A stretch of 30,523 nt of DNA from a virus: positions 1 through 30,523 of the IMG/VR virus record IMGVR_UViG_3300046753_000161; one strand, 5' to 3'. Positions 15,412 through 24,070 of the stretch are shown here, one piece after another (position 1 is the stretch's first letter; each line of letters opens with the position of its first letter). Both the position numbers and the translations under genes were made by a program. Under the pieces are notes generated by a model. It did not search any database and was not told where the DNA came from. It was given only the letters and a program-made list of their open reading frames with translations.

Positions 15412-15700
15412 TAAGGATAAGCTACCGATCAAGTATATCCTAGGGATAGAAAAAGATCTACCAGATTATCCAACCGCTCTAGATGTTTTACAAGCTGAAG
15501 TAAAACTGTGTAATAGAAACCCAGACAGATATAAAGGTAGCTTTACCTACCATGCATTAAAAACTTATAGATTCCCAGAATCTGAACCAGATAAAATTTT
15601 AGAATCTGCAAAAGAATTGGTAATATTAGGTTTATGTGAACAAACAAACGAAGAGCCCGGTAAAGAGGCTTTTAAAATTTTAATAAACCCATTCGAATGA
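15401..15700 (+). CDS. Unknown protein, 99 aa, between uvsX and oxygenase gene
   Basis: A 99-residue protein starting MKINKDKLPIKYILGIEK. The middle (TYHALKTYRFPESEPDKILESAKELVILGLCEQ) looks like a small helical domain that could be a winged-helix fold, with a C-terminal beta hairpin (AFKILINPFE). I do not recognise it. It overlaps uvsX by 11 bases and the next gene by four (ATGA), so it is translated in the replication operon. Confidence 0.75.
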   Translation: MKINKDKLPIKYILGIEKDLPDYPTALDVLQAEVKLCNRNPDRYKGSFTYHALKTYRFPESEPDKILESAKELVILGLCEQTNEEPGKEAFKILINPFE

Positions 15701-16278
15701 TAGCAGTATTTGACAATTTCATAAAAGATCCGACTCTATTGAAAGAGATCGAGATAAACTATAAACATATTTTTAGAGATCCAGGTAAGTATAAGTACTG
15801 GAATGGTTGGTGGAATACTCCAGCAAATAATACAACTAAAAAAGTAATTCAATATGTATGGGGAGAGAATTGCCCTATTTCACAAGGCTATAGTATTGAT
15901 GGCTTTGAGTATTGGACTGGTATTCAAACAGCAGCAAATATTGAAGATGGCTGGAGTGATAACCTAAATATACATTTTGATAAAGATGAAGCCTGGTTTG
16001 AAAAAACTGAAGAAGTTGTAAGCCCAATTATAGGTAGTGTATATTATCCAGCAGGACAAGATTTTGATGGAGGTGATCTTGCAATATACACAGAAGGCCG
16101 AGATTCGACACCAGAGGTCATCAAAGCAAAACCTAATAGATTTATCATCTTTAAAGCTGGGAACGATCTACACACAGTCCAGCAAGTTACACGAGGTATT
16201 AGAAATGCTATTGCAATTAACTTATGGGAAGATGAACCTTATTCTAAACAAAAAGGACATTTAGTCATAGAACAATAA
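15697..16278 (+). CDS. 2-oxoglutarate/Fe(II)-dependent oxygenase
   Basis: A 193-residue double-stranded beta-helix dioxygenase of the prolyl-4-hydroxylase-like superfamily. Iron ligands are His93 and Asp95 (IHFDKDE) and distal His159 (DLHTVQQV); Arg169 (RGIRNAIAINLW) is placed to bind the 2-oxoglutarate carboxylate. The core strand pattern VYYPAGQDFDGGDLAIY is typical. Such enzymes hydroxylate proteins, small molecules or nucleic-acid bases. T4-like marine phages often carry several of unknown target. This one sits among recombination and helicase genes, so a nucleic-acid or replication-protein target is possible but unproven. It overlaps the upstream gene by four bases and precedes gene 41 by seven. 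Confidence 0.85.
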   Translation: MIAVFDNFIKDPTLLKEIEINYKHIFRDPGKYKYWNGWWNTPANNTTKKVIQYVWGENCPISQGYSIDGFEYWTGIQTAANIEDGWSDNLNIHFDKDEAWFEKTEEVVSPIIGSVYYPAGQDFDGGDLAIYTEGRDSTPEVIKAKPNRFIIFKAGNDLHTVQQVTRGIRNAIAINLWEDEPYSKQKGHLVIEQ

Positions 16279-16285
16279 AAATAAT

Positions 16286-17602
16286 ATGCAGTTCGGACAA
16301 GACTTTGAAAAAATATTCTTTAGACTCTCATTAGAGAAGCCAAAATACTTACAGGCAATTAAATTTAACTTCTATACTTCAGAAGAAATTGATGCCTTAA
16401 GTTTTTTAGCTAATAAGTTCTATGCTAAATTTAATGAGACTCCAACTAGAGAGAATTTAAAGTTATTAGTTCAAAATCATCCTAAGTCTAAGGAGAGAGT
16501 TTCAGATGGTATCTTAGATATGATCTTTGATGTAGACCTAGACAAATACGATGAGGAGTGGCTAACTAATACTGCAGAAGCTTGGATTAAGTGGAGAACA
16601 TTTAATAACTCATTAACAGATACAATTGAGTATATTAAAACCACTGATGTTAATCCAGAAAACGTAGAAGCTATCGTAACCAAAGTAAAGGGTTTAATTA
16701 ACGATAGAAATAACTTAACATTTAATTCTGATCTTGGTCTTAACTTCTTTGATTTTGATGCACACGACCAGAAAGAATCTGAGAAAGTTAGTACAGGTTA
16801 CAATTTCTTAGACCGAATGTTAGGTGGTGGTTATGACAAAGGTGGTAACCTTGTAGTTTATGCTGGTGAACAGAATATCGGTAAATCTATTTACTTAGCA
16901 AATGATGCAGCTAACTTTGTCAAGATGGGAACTAATACTGTAGTAATTACTGCGGAAATGGCAGCCCATAAATTTGTAAAAAGAATTGGTTCTAATCTTC
17001 TTAGTATTAATATTAATGATTATGCTGAGAAGGCTAAAAACAGGGACCACATTAAAAGAAGGTTAGAAACGGTTGGTGACGGGTTCACTCCTCCTGGACA
17101 ACTTTATGTAAAACAATTCCCAACATCACAGGCTACAGTCTTAGATATTGAAGCCTATGTTGCACAAATAGAAGAAGAGTTACAGATCAAAGTAGGAGCG
17201 GTTGTCATTGACTATATTAATATCTTAGCCAATTATCGTAACCAAAATACGGAGAATACATATATGAAGATCAAGCAAATTGCAGAGGACCTTCGTGCTA
17301 TGGGTATTCGTAACAATTGGTTGATTGTCACAGCAACTCAAATAAACAGAAACGGCTATAATTCTTCAGATATTTCCATGTCGGACGTTGCAGAATCTGC
17401 AGGTCTTTCACATACCGCTGACGTAATGCTTGGTATTATCCAAGACGACTTAATGCGTGCTAACCAAGAGTATTGGTTAAAGGTATTGAAAATTAGAGAT
17501 GGTGAGGGTAAAGGTAATAAGTGTAAGTTAAATGTTGACTATAACTTTATGCGACTAATTGAAACCGACGACATTAGCACATCAAGTATTCATAGCATTT
17601 AA
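16286..17602 (+). CDS. 41: Replicative DNA helicase, T4 gp41/DnaB-like
   Basis: A 438-residue hexameric 5'-3' helicase (T4 gp41 475 aa). The N-terminal helical domain is residues 1-150. The RecA-like motor carries Walker A GEQNIGKS at 194-201 (T4 has a similarly relaxed GGVNVGKS), Walker B VGAVVIDYIN with Asp309, and DnaB motifs WLIVTATQINR and DVAESAGLSHTADVM. It unwinds the replication fork and would recruit the primase gp61, whose gene is not in this window. It is located in the recombination-replication operon, with a 14-base A-rich gap to the following gene. Confidence 0.92.
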   Translation: MQFGQDFEKIFFRLSLEKPKYLQAIKFNFYTSEEIDALSFLANKFYAKFNETPTRENLKLLVQNHPKSKERVSDGILDMIFDVDLDKYDEEWLTNTAEAWIKWRTFNNSLTDTIEYIKTTDVNPENVEAIVTKVKGLINDRNNLTFNSDLGLNFFDFDAHDQKESEKVSTGYNFLDRMLGGGYDKGGNLVVYAGEQNIGKSIYLANDAANFVKMGTNTVVITAEMAAHKFVKRIGSNLLSININDYAEKAKNRDHIKRRLETVGDGFTPPGQLYVKQFPTSQATVLDIEAYVAQIEEELQIKVGAVVIDYINILANYRNQNTENTYMKIKQIAEDLRAMGIRNNWLIVTATQINRNGYNSSDISMSDVAESAGLSHTADVMLGIIQDDLMRANQEYWLKVLKIRDGEGKGNKCKLNVDYNFMRLIETDDISTSSIHSI

Positions 17603-17616
17603 AAATAAAAAACAAT

Positions 17617-18051
17617 ATGGCAAATGATAAAATCTTTAATAACAGTTTCGATACACCAGAGTTTGAATTAGGTAATATCAGCTTTGAATTAGATCCCTCT
17701 GTTAAAAACAACCAAGATGAAGAAGAGAGAATTCATTATGAAATGATCGCTAGAAAGATTCATGAATTAATTTTAGCATCTAGGTTTAAAGTTTTTAATG
17801 AAATCGACGAACAGGGAAGATGTAATAAATTAAAAAAGAATGACGTCAATGACGTGTATGGTTATATTATAGACGAAATTGGTAATAATTGGTCTAAGAT
17901 AGACTTATTTAGTGAGATGTGTATTTACTTCGATATTAAACCAGCAAAATTTTATAGCTCTCTTTCTAATGTATATAAGGAAGATCTTATTCAAGAGCTA
18001 GATAGAAAAACAGGTATTTTAGAAAAGAAGAACATTAAAAAGTTATTTTAA
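17617..18051 (+). CDS. Candidate late-transcription co-activator (gp33-like)
   Basis: A 144-residue soluble protein. The N-terminal 35 residues are acidic and probably disordered, and the rest is helical. The segment LFSEMCIYFDIKPAKFYSSLS, followed by YKEDLIQELDR and TGIL, resembles the layout of gp33 proteins from T4-like cyanophages (aromatic helix, short loop, basic helix, NFL-like end) as I remember them. The C-terminus NIKKLF is a short hydrophobic tail of the sort that binds the sliding clamp (T4 gp33 ends LDFLL). T4 gp33 bridges RNA polymerase and clamp in late transcription. This is a weak assignment from pattern and C-terminus only; it could also be a helicase-loading or recombination accessory protein. 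It abuts gene 47 directly (TAAATG). Confidence 0.4.
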   Translation: MANDKIFNNSFDTPEFELGNISFELDPSVKNNQDEEERIHYEMIARKIHELILASRFKVFNEIDEQGRCNKLKKNDVNDVYGYIIDEIGNNWSKIDLFSEMCIYFDIKPAKFYSSLSNVYKEDLIQELDRKTGILEKKNIKKLF

Positions 18052-19167
18052 ATGATTGAACCCAAGGTAATTAAACAGGGAGCCAAAAGAGTATGGGTCC
18101 TTGGAGACTTACACTTTGGTGTAAGAGCAAACTCGGTCGAGTGGCTAAATATCCAAAAAGACTTCTTCGAGAATATGTTTATCCCAACATTGAAGAAGCA
18201 TGTACAACCAGGTGATGTATTAGTACAAGTAGGAGATACTTTTGATAATAGACAGTCTATTAATATTAAGGTATTAAGCTATGCCGTGGATCTATTTGAA
18301 AGACTAGGTCAAATTCTACCATGTTATGTAATCTGCGGTAACCATGATATTTGGGCTAAGAAGTCAAATGATATTTCATCAATCGATAGTTTAAAATGGA
18401 TTCCTAATGTACAGGTTTACAAAGAGCCAGAACTTTTAAATTGGTCTGGTAAGAATGTATTATTAATGCCGTGGAGAAGAGATGCAGAACATGAAGCAGA
18501 AACTCTAGCAGATTATCCACAAGCAGATATTGTATATTGTCACTCAGAAGTTAGAGGTATTTACCTTAATGCTAAAGTTAAGAATGAGCATGGTACAGAT
18601 TCTAACATCTATGACAAATATACAAGAGTTTACTCTGGTCATATCCACTTCAGACAGGAAAGAGGTAAACTACTAATGGTCGGTGTACCATATCAATTAA
18701 CAAGATCCGATAGAGATAATCCGAAAGGATTTGATTTAGTCAATTTAGAAAATATGGAAGAGACTTTCTTTGAGAATCATATTTCCCCTAAATTTCTAAG
18801 ATATAACATTAAAGCGCTATATGATATGCCTCTCGGCAAGTTTAAGGAACAAATAGAAAATAACTTTGTAGATCTATTCGTACCTTCACAAATCGCTACA
18901 ACCAATGCATTAAGCCAGTTGGTTAATGAAATTCAAAATATTTCTAGAAAGTTAGAACCGAATATTTATGAAGAAGATTCATATATCGATAAAGACTTTT
19001 ATGACATTAATGAAATTGAAGAGATGTACAAGAATTACAATATTCTTAATCTTTGCAATATGTATATTGATGGTATGAAACAAGACGAGGATTTAGCTCT
19101 AAAACTAAAGAGCAAGTTAAAACAATTGTATACGCAATGTGCTTACAATTATGACACCGACAAATAA
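18052..19167 (+). CDS. 47: SbcD-like recombination nuclease subunit, T4 gp47-like
   Basis: A 371-residue Mre11/SbcD-type phosphoesterase (T4 gp47 339 aa). Metal-binding motifs in order: GDLHFG with Asp19/His21, GDTFDNR, CGNHDIW, a CHSEV-type motif in VYCHSEVRG, and SGHIHFR. With gp46 it forms the nuclease that resects DNA ends so that UvsX can start recombination-dependent replication. The C-terminal 100 residues are helical, as expected for the part contacting the gp46 coiled-coil base. The stop overlaps the gene 46 start (TAATG), a conserved gene pair. Confidence 0.93.
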   Translation: MIEPKVIKQGAKRVWVLGDLHFGVRANSVEWLNIQKDFFENMFIPTLKKHVQPGDVLVQVGDTFDNRQSINIKVLSYAVDLFERLGQILPCYVICGNHDIWAKKSNDISSIDSLKWIPNVQVYKEPELLNWSGKNVLLMPWRRDAEHEAETLADYPQADIVYCHSEVRGIYLNAKVKNEHGTDSNIYDKYTRVYSGHIHFRQERGKLLMVGVPYQLTRSDRDNPKGFDLVNLENMEETFFENHISPKFLRYNIKALYDMPLGKFKEQIENNFVDLFVPSQIATTNALSQLVNEIQNISRKLEPNIYEEDSYIDKDFYDINEIEEMYKNYNILNLCNMYIDGMKQDEDLALKLKSKLKQLYTQCAYNYDTDK

Positions 19168-20837
19168 TGAGAATAGACTATATTGAGTTTAAGAACTTTG
19201 CTTCATACGGAAACCAAAGACAACGAATAGATTTTAAACAAGATACATCTGAGTTATTTTTAACTCTAGGTAAAAATGGTGATGGTAAAACTACTATTGC
19301 TAATGCTATTATCTATGCTCTATATGGAAAAGTAGAAGGTGTTAAATTAGCAGACCTACCTAATCGTATTAACAAAGAACTTCATGTAAAGATTGGTTTA
19401 CAATGTGGTACTATGGCTATAGAAATAGAGCGTGGTATTGCACCAAATAGATTTAGCGTCTTAATTAATGGAGTTGAGTTTGATAAAGCAGGTAAGAAAT
19501 CTGTACAAGAGTATTTAGAAGACGAAGTATTCGGTATTCCATATCATGTATTTAAAAATATAATTATTCTATCAGTAAATGATTTTAAATCATTTTTAAC
19601 TATGTCAAATCAAGACAAGAAGCAGATTATCGATAGAATGTTTGGTTTCTCTATTCTTAATGATATGCAAAGGCAAATCAAAGACGAACGTAGAGATATT
19701 AAATTTGATATTGATGCTTATGATGCTGAGTTAAATGAGATAATGAATTCAATTGGATCAGTTAAAGGTAAATTAAATACTCTACTTGCAGAATCTAAAA
19801 CTGCAAATAAATCTAAGATCCAAGAATTAAAAGACCAATTAGTTACTCTACATGAAACTGTATTAGATATTGAAGCTAATCGTACGAAGGAAGAAGATGC
19901 GATGAATAAGTTCAATAAAGAATACAATGAAAAGAGAACTGAGGCTGGAGATATTAAAAGAGAAATTGATTATCTAAATAAGAAGTTAAAACTATATGAG
20001 AGTGGACATTGTCCAACTTGTGAAACTAAGTTAACTTCTGATTGGCACGTAAAACAAAAAGATTCTTTTACTGAAAAGATTGATGCCAGTACAAATGATA
20101 TTAAGTCTATTAAAACAGAGATGGATGCTCTACAAGATAAAGTTTTAAAGGCTAGAACTGCTAAACTAGATTTAGAAGGTCAGATCTCAGATAATAAAGT
20201 AACGATGCGTGGTCTTAAGGCGGAATTAATGAAGTTAAAAGATACTCCAGAGGGTGCAGACTTCGATCACTTAAGAGGACTTATTACAGAGTTTGAAGAA
20301 AAAGAAGCTGAGAAATCTGCAAGTAAAGATCAGTTAAATGGAGACTATAACTTTATGGAAATCGTTGAACAAGTCTTAGGAGAAGATGGTGTCAAGAACT
20401 TAGCAGTTAAAACTATTCTACCAGGACTTAATACTAATATTGCAGCCATGGCTCAAACCATGCACCTACAATTCCATATTAGATTTGACGAGAAGTTTAA
20501 TTGTATTATTAATCACCTAGGTGAAGATATTAATCCAATGACACTTTCAACAGGTGAACGTAAGAAAGCAGACTTTATTGTTATTGTTGCTATTATTAAA
20601 ATATTAAAACTAAGGTTTCCACAATTAAATCTTTTATTCTTAGATGAGCTATTATCTTCTGTAGACCACGATGGAGTCTATAATATTCTTAAGATACTTA
20701 ATCAAGTTATCAAAGAACATAAGATAAATACTTTTGTAATTAATCACTCTGTTTTACCACATGAGATATTTGATAAAAAGATTCAAATATATAGAGAGAA
20801 CGGCTTCTCTAAGTTTACTATCGAAAGTATCGATTAA
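19167..20837 (+). CDS. 46: SbcC/Rad50-like recombination ATPase, T4 gp46-like
   Basis: A 556-residue ATPase (T4 gp46 560 aa). Walker A GKNGDGKTT lies at 35-43, then a coiled coil from about 170 to 400 interrupted by the zinc hook CPTC (Cys282, Cys285), then the ABC signature LSTGE at 460-464, Walker B LLFLDE with Asp493/Glu494, and the switch His in VINHSVLP. Two subunits dimerise through the hook and by ATP sandwiching and act with gp47. It is the last gene of the replication block; a GATATATAA box follows the stop after four bases and late genes begin. Confidence 0.94.
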   Translation: MRIDYIEFKNFASYGNQRQRIDFKQDTSELFLTLGKNGDGKTTIANAIIYALYGKVEGVKLADLPNRINKELHVKIGLQCGTMAIEIERGIAPNRFSVLINGVEFDKAGKKSVQEYLEDEVFGIPYHVFKNIIILSVNDFKSFLTMSNQDKKQIIDRMFGFSILNDMQRQIKDERRDIKFDIDAYDAELNEIMNSIGSVKGKLNTLLAESKTANKSKIQELKDQLVTLHETVLDIEANRTKEEDAMNKFNKEYNEKRTEAGDIKREIDYLNKKLKLYESGHCPTCETKLTSDWHVKQKDSFTEKIDASTNDIKSIKTEMDALQDKVLKARTAKLDLEGQISDNKVTMRGLKAELMKLKDTPEGADFDHLRGLITEFEEKEAEKSASKDQLNGDYNFMEIVEQVLGEDGVKNLAVKTILPGLNTNIAAMAQTMHLQFHIRFDEKFNCIINHLGEDINPMTLSTGERKKADFIVIVAIIKILKLRFPQLNLLFLDELLSSVDHDGVYNILKILNQVIKEHKINTFVINHSVLPHEIFDKKIQIYRENGFSKFTIESID

Positions 20838-20841
20838 TAGG

Positions 20842-20850
20842 GATATATAA
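20842..20850 (+). promoter_or_regulatory. Candidate late promoter GATATATAA
   Basis: GATATATAA followed by TAAAAATA, 27 bases before the ATG at 20878. It resembles the T4 late-promoter TATAAATA element and recurs before other head and tail genes. It marks the switch from replication to structural genes. Confidence 0.6.
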
Positions 20851-20877
20851 TAAAAATACAAAACATACAAACTAATT

Positions 20878-21579
20878 ATGGCAACATCAAGATTATTTGG
20901 CTACATGATTAACAACGCATCTCCAGAGCCTGCTCAATTCACAAAGAATGGCAATCTCTTAGCAGCTGACGTTACTACACCATCTACGCCCACTGGATAT
21001 ATTCCAAACGAACATGCATACTATATGGGACCTGATGAAGAAGTACATCCAGACTATATTGCGTATACTATGGTAAATGCAGAAGATGTATTTGTACAGT
21101 TTAATACAGAAGGTGACCAAGGTGACGATGGTACTCCAGGTGATAAAGGCGCTTGGATTGCATTTAGAAAATTTGACGGTACAGATGCAGATTTTTTAAT
21201 TAAAGTAAATGAAATTCAAGCTTTAAGAGGCGATGATCCTTCAGCAACAGCAGGTGACGCATATACTTGGGTAAATCTAAACTCTTGTTGGACAACGAAT
21301 GATGCACCAGCTGCAGAACCAGCAACAACTAGACCTCCAAATGCTTACAAATATTGGAATATTAGATCTTGTCAGAACCCAGAAGTAACTGGAGTCTTAA
21401 GAACACCATCTAGTGAAATTCTTATACAAGAACAAGCATACGACTTTAACCAAGTCCTAATAGCGTCTGGGGCAGAAGAATGGGATGGTACTTCAGTTTA
21501 TATTGTTAATGGCTCAACAGAGTTAACAAACTACATTGCTCACGATGAATCTCCTAAAACGGCGATTTGTGAGATTTAA
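20878..21579 (+). CDS. Unknown late protein with short collagen-like segment, 233 aa
   Basis: A 233-residue acidic protein, probably beta-rich. Residues 79-92 (GDQGDDGTPGDKGAW) contain a short Gly-x-y run of collagen type, as often seen in phage fibre or virion-surface proteins. A Thr/Pro/Ala-rich linker lies near 142-158 (APAAEPATTRPPNAY). Two Cys are in the C-terminal half (NSCWTT, RSCQNP), with a third in the final AICEI. It has its own candidate late promoter upstream and a strong terminator downstream, so it forms a single-gene late unit. It may be a tail, neck or head-decoration protein; I recognise no specific family. Confidence 0.7.
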   Translation: MATSRLFGYMINNASPEPAQFTKNGNLLAADVTTPSTPTGYIPNEHAYYMGPDEEVHPDYIAYTMVNAEDVFVQFNTEGDQGDDGTPGDKGAWIAFRKFDGTDADFLIKVNEIQALRGDDPSATAGDAYTWVNLNSCWTTNDAPAAEPATTRPPNAYKYWNIRSCQNPEVTGVLRTPSSEILIQEQAYDFNQVLIASGAEEWDGTSVYIVNGSTELTNYIAHDESPKTAICEI

Positions 21580-21601
21580 TAAAGTAATTATACATTAATG
21601 T

Positions 21602-21633
21602 AAAAATGGCCAATAGAAATATTGGCCATTTTT
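21602..21633 (+). terminator. Strong intrinsic terminator
   Basis: A perfect 13-bp stem: AAAAATGGCCAAT (21602-21614) with ATTGGCCATTTTT (21621-21633), loop AGAAAT. The A run on the left and T run on the right suggest it could also stop transcription from the opposite strand. A GATATATAA box follows after 16 bases. Confidence 0.92.
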
Positions 21634-21649
21634 GTTTATTTAGAAGTAT

Positions 21650-21658
21650 GATATATAA
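21650..21658 (+). promoter_or_regulatory. Candidate late promoter GATATATAA touching gene 15 start
   Basis: Same box as before other late genes, but it ends only three bases before the ATG at 21662. If initiation is about six bases after the box, as in T4 late promoters, the transcript would start at or inside the start codon. It follows a terminator, so gene 15 needs a promoter here. Confidence 0.55.
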
Positions 21659-21661
21659 TCT

Positions 21662-22753
21662 ATGGCAACATATAATTTAAAATTTAATAAAGACGATTCA
21701 GTTATTAGACACGTCATCGTGGGACTATTAGCTGACCTGAACTCTAAACTTAGTTTTTTTAGACAAGTTAGTAATGATGAAAGAGTGGAAATAGATGTTC
21801 CATTCTTCTACGCAGTTTCTGGAGATGAAAACTTCATGAAAGATAATTTTCTATTTTCAAATGTAAACGGACTAGGATGTGACCCTGATGGTGATTTTGC
21901 AGATGGTAACTACGATAAAGTACCAAGAGGTATTGTAAATCTAACATCATTTGCAGTAGACCCTTCTAAACTAGTTAATAAAAGAAACATGGGTAATTAT
22001 ATGATGATGAACGAAGAGGGATTAATGGAAGGTTATGTTGCTGAGTTCGAAATGATTCCATGTTCGATTGGAGTTGATATAGAAATTTTAGTATCAAGTC
22101 AGTTAGATCTATTTAAAGTTACTGAGGCTATTGTAAAGAAAATGTATAAGGCTAATTTTTATCATGTAGATGCTGGACACTTAGAAGAGGGTACTTATAG
22201 AATTTCATCTGAGTATATGATGCCAGATGATTATTCACAAGAGCGTCCGATCGAATACTCATTTGACGATAAAGCAAATCATAAAGTCACATTCTCATTA
22301 GAAATTAATTCATTTATTCCATCCTTTGATTTCGAAGAAGATACTTATAGAAAGTATACAAGAACTACATACGCGTCTTCTACTGTATTTCCAAATGGAG
22401 TTATTTGTTCAAACTATGAAGATCCAAATGGATTCTTAGATCCAAGTAAAACACCGGATATTTATTTTGATAACTATAAACCTGCTAAATGGCAATCTAA
22501 TGGTGAAGAATGGATTAGAGTTGAGGAGGGAGTTTCCTGCTCGGATGTTGCTGCAGATCTAGGTAAACAACTTTCTACAGAAAGTCAAATTAAGAGAATT
22601 ACTAGACGTAGAAAACAGGCAAATAGAATGTTTACAATTGGTAATAGTAATACAAATGCACCTAGCAGTGGCCAAGCAGATAGTGCATTACAAGGAGACC
22701 AATATACCGTCAAGGCGAAGCGCTTCCCATGGGGTGATAAAATTGACGAATAA
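21662..22753 (+). CDS. 15: Tail sheath stabiliser, T4 gp15-like
   Basis: A 363-residue protein (T4 gp15 272 aa). The pattern matches gp15: a helix with LLADLNSKLSFFRQVSNDER and VDVPFFYA-type strand (T4: GDLFSNIQIKRQL, IRVPITYAS), then VPRGIVNLTSFAVDPS, then the SIGVDIEILVSSQLDLFKV segment (T4: YELSIFTRYEDDMFQIVEQ), and TFSLEINSFIPSFDF (T4: WSLTFEVNGWMYPPV). In T4, gp15 forms a ring capping the tail and joins it to the head. The C-terminal extension of about 90 residues, with a basic stretch (RITRRRKQANRMF), is additional. The start at 21662 is kept because no other Met lies near the conserved N-terminus, even though it leaves no leader after the late box. Confidence 0.75.
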   Translation: MATYNLKFNKDDSVIRHVIVGLLADLNSKLSFFRQVSNDERVEIDVPFFYAVSGDENFMKDNFLFSNVNGLGCDPDGDFADGNYDKVPRGIVNLTSFAVDPSKLVNKRNMGNYMMMNEEGLMEGYVAEFEMIPCSIGVDIEILVSSQLDLFKVTEAIVKKMYKANFYHVDAGHLEEGTYRISSEYMMPDDYSQERPIEYSFDDKANHKVTFSLEINSFIPSFDFEEDTYRKYTRTTYASSTVFPNGVICSNYEDPNGFLDPSKTPDIYFDNYKPAKWQSNGEEWIRVEEGVSCSDVAADLGKQLSTESQIKRITRRRKQANRMFTIGNSNTNAPSSGQADSALQGDQYTVKAKRFPWGDKIDE

Positions 22754-22759
22754 TATGAT

Positions 22760-22768
22760 GATATATAG
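22760..22768 (+). promoter_or_regulatory. Late box variant GATATATAG
   Basis: One mismatch to GATATATAA, 26 bases before the ATG at 22795 and seven bases after the gene 15 stop. Spacing agrees with the boxes at 20842 and 27549. Confidence 0.45.
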
Positions 22769-22794
22769 AATAAGAAAACAAAAATAACTTGATA

Positions 22795-23979
22795 ATGACA
22801 AATACAGTTAATAACAAAGTTACATCTCCAGTTTTAGAAAGTGGACAAGGTCATCTTTTCCATACAGCAGGAGCTAACTTTAAAATTACAGGCAGTCATA
22901 TCGAATCAATTACTGAAACTAATGATCTATTTCAGACACTAGTAGCCGCTAATAAAGTATTCGATATTAATGAAACAGGCGTTTCATTTTACTATGACTA
23001 CAACAACAAACAATCAGTTACTAAAATAGAAGAAGGCTCAGTTAAAAACTTTGGTCAATTCTTAGAATTAAATGATAAGCTAGATTTCTTAAAAAACTCT
23101 GCAAAAGACTTAAGACTTGCTGGTGAGAGGGGTAATGCTCTTTCTGAAGTAAATAAAGAAATTGAAACTACAGGTATGGCAATTGCCGAGTCTAAGGAAA
23201 AATCTTTAGTAATTGAATTTAGATATGTAGCTGAATCCAACAAATTTTTTGCTGGTAATATTGAAATTACTTTAGGTAACGAAGAGTCTTTAGCAGAAAG
23301 ATTCTTTAATATCGGCTATATTAAATATGCAGACAAATCTTTACTAGAAGCTTTCCAAACAGCAGCAGAAAACTTTGGCTCATTTAAAGTTTTAGATTTT
23401 GTAACAGAATCTAAATCAGATAATATTGTAGTTTCTACAATGAGAGCTGAAAAAAATGCATTTGTTTATAGATTAAATGAAGAAACTAAAATATCTAAGT
23501 TTCAAAAAATGCTAGCAGATGCTGCAATTAAATTTGTTGCAGAAAATACTGGTGTTGATATTTCAGAACAATTTGCAGATCTATTAGAAGAGAGCGCTAA
23601 AAGAACTCAAATGAAAAATGAGAAAATTTCTATTCTAAAAGAAATGTTAGCATTCTTATATGACCAAAGAGGTAGATTAGCAGAAGCTGATAGAAACTTA
23701 CCGGACATTAAAGCTGCAGATAATTTAATTGAAACAGAAATTACTAAAGTTAAAGCTGATATTGCTAATTTAGAAGAAACACTTTCTATCGAAGATGGTT
23801 ATGTAAATGCAACTACTAAAGGTGAAGTTGAAGGACTTCCAGAAGGAGCAGAACTTAAAGTTGATGCTGTTGAATTTAACCAAGCAGGTAAGAATGATAT
23901 TCTAACTGTTTTTGTTGAAGACAAGCCATTTAGAGTAGAAAAGTACAAGATTAATATTGCTGGAGAAGACAATCTTTAA
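22795..23979 (+). CDS. Unknown late protein, 394 aa
   Basis: 394 residues from ATG 22795; a TTG two codons earlier is less likely. It is acidic and soluble. Residues 85-130 are helical (EGSVKNFGQFLELNDKLDFL), the central part is mixed alpha/beta, residues 275-335 form a probable coiled coil (MKNEKISILKEMLAFLYDQR and IETEITKVKADIANLEETL), and the C-terminus is a small beta domain (DILTVFVEDKPFRVEKYKI). It lies between gp15 and gp55, with a late box before it and a terminator after it, so it is likely a virion or assembly protein. I do not recognise the family. Similar size and position could suit a neck, whisker or core protein, but nothing in the sequence proves this. Confidence 0.75.
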   Translation: MTNTVNNKVTSPVLESGQGHLFHTAGANFKITGSHIESITETNDLFQTLVAANKVFDINETGVSFYYDYNNKQSVTKIEEGSVKNFGQFLELNDKLDFLKNSAKDLRLAGERGNALSEVNKEIETTGMAIAESKEKSLVIEFRYVAESNKFFAGNIEITLGNEESLAERFFNIGYIKYADKSLLEAFQTAAENFGSFKVLDFVTESKSDNIVVSTMRAEKNAFVYRLNEETKISKFQKMLADAAIKFVAENTGVDISEQFADLLEESAKRTQMKNEKISILKEMLAFLYDQRGRLAEADRNLPDIKAADNLIETEITKVKADIANLEETLSIEDGYVNATTKGEVEGLPEGAELKVDAVEFNQAGKNDILTVFVEDKPFRVEKYKINIAGEDNL

Positions 23980-24010
23980 GCATTCCATTTTATATTAATT
24001 TATAGGAAAA

Positions 24011-24039
24011 GCCCATTTCGAAACAAATGGGCTTTTTTT
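24011..24039 (+). terminator. Intrinsic terminator before gene 55
   Basis: GCCCATTT (24011-24018) pairs with AAATGGGC (24025-24032), six-base loop, followed by seven T residues. It separates the unknown late gene from the 55-4-2 group. Confidence 0.93.
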
Positions 24040-24070
24040 CATATAACTAGTAATCAATTAGAAGAAAACT

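Noticed and set aside
22789-22794. TTG start for the unknown late protein
   Set aside because: ATG two codons later has better spacing from the late box and is the preferred start codon.
24011-24039. Phage attachment site or recombination core
   Set aside because: The inverted repeat is fully explained as a terminator with a T run, and no integrase is encoded in the window.
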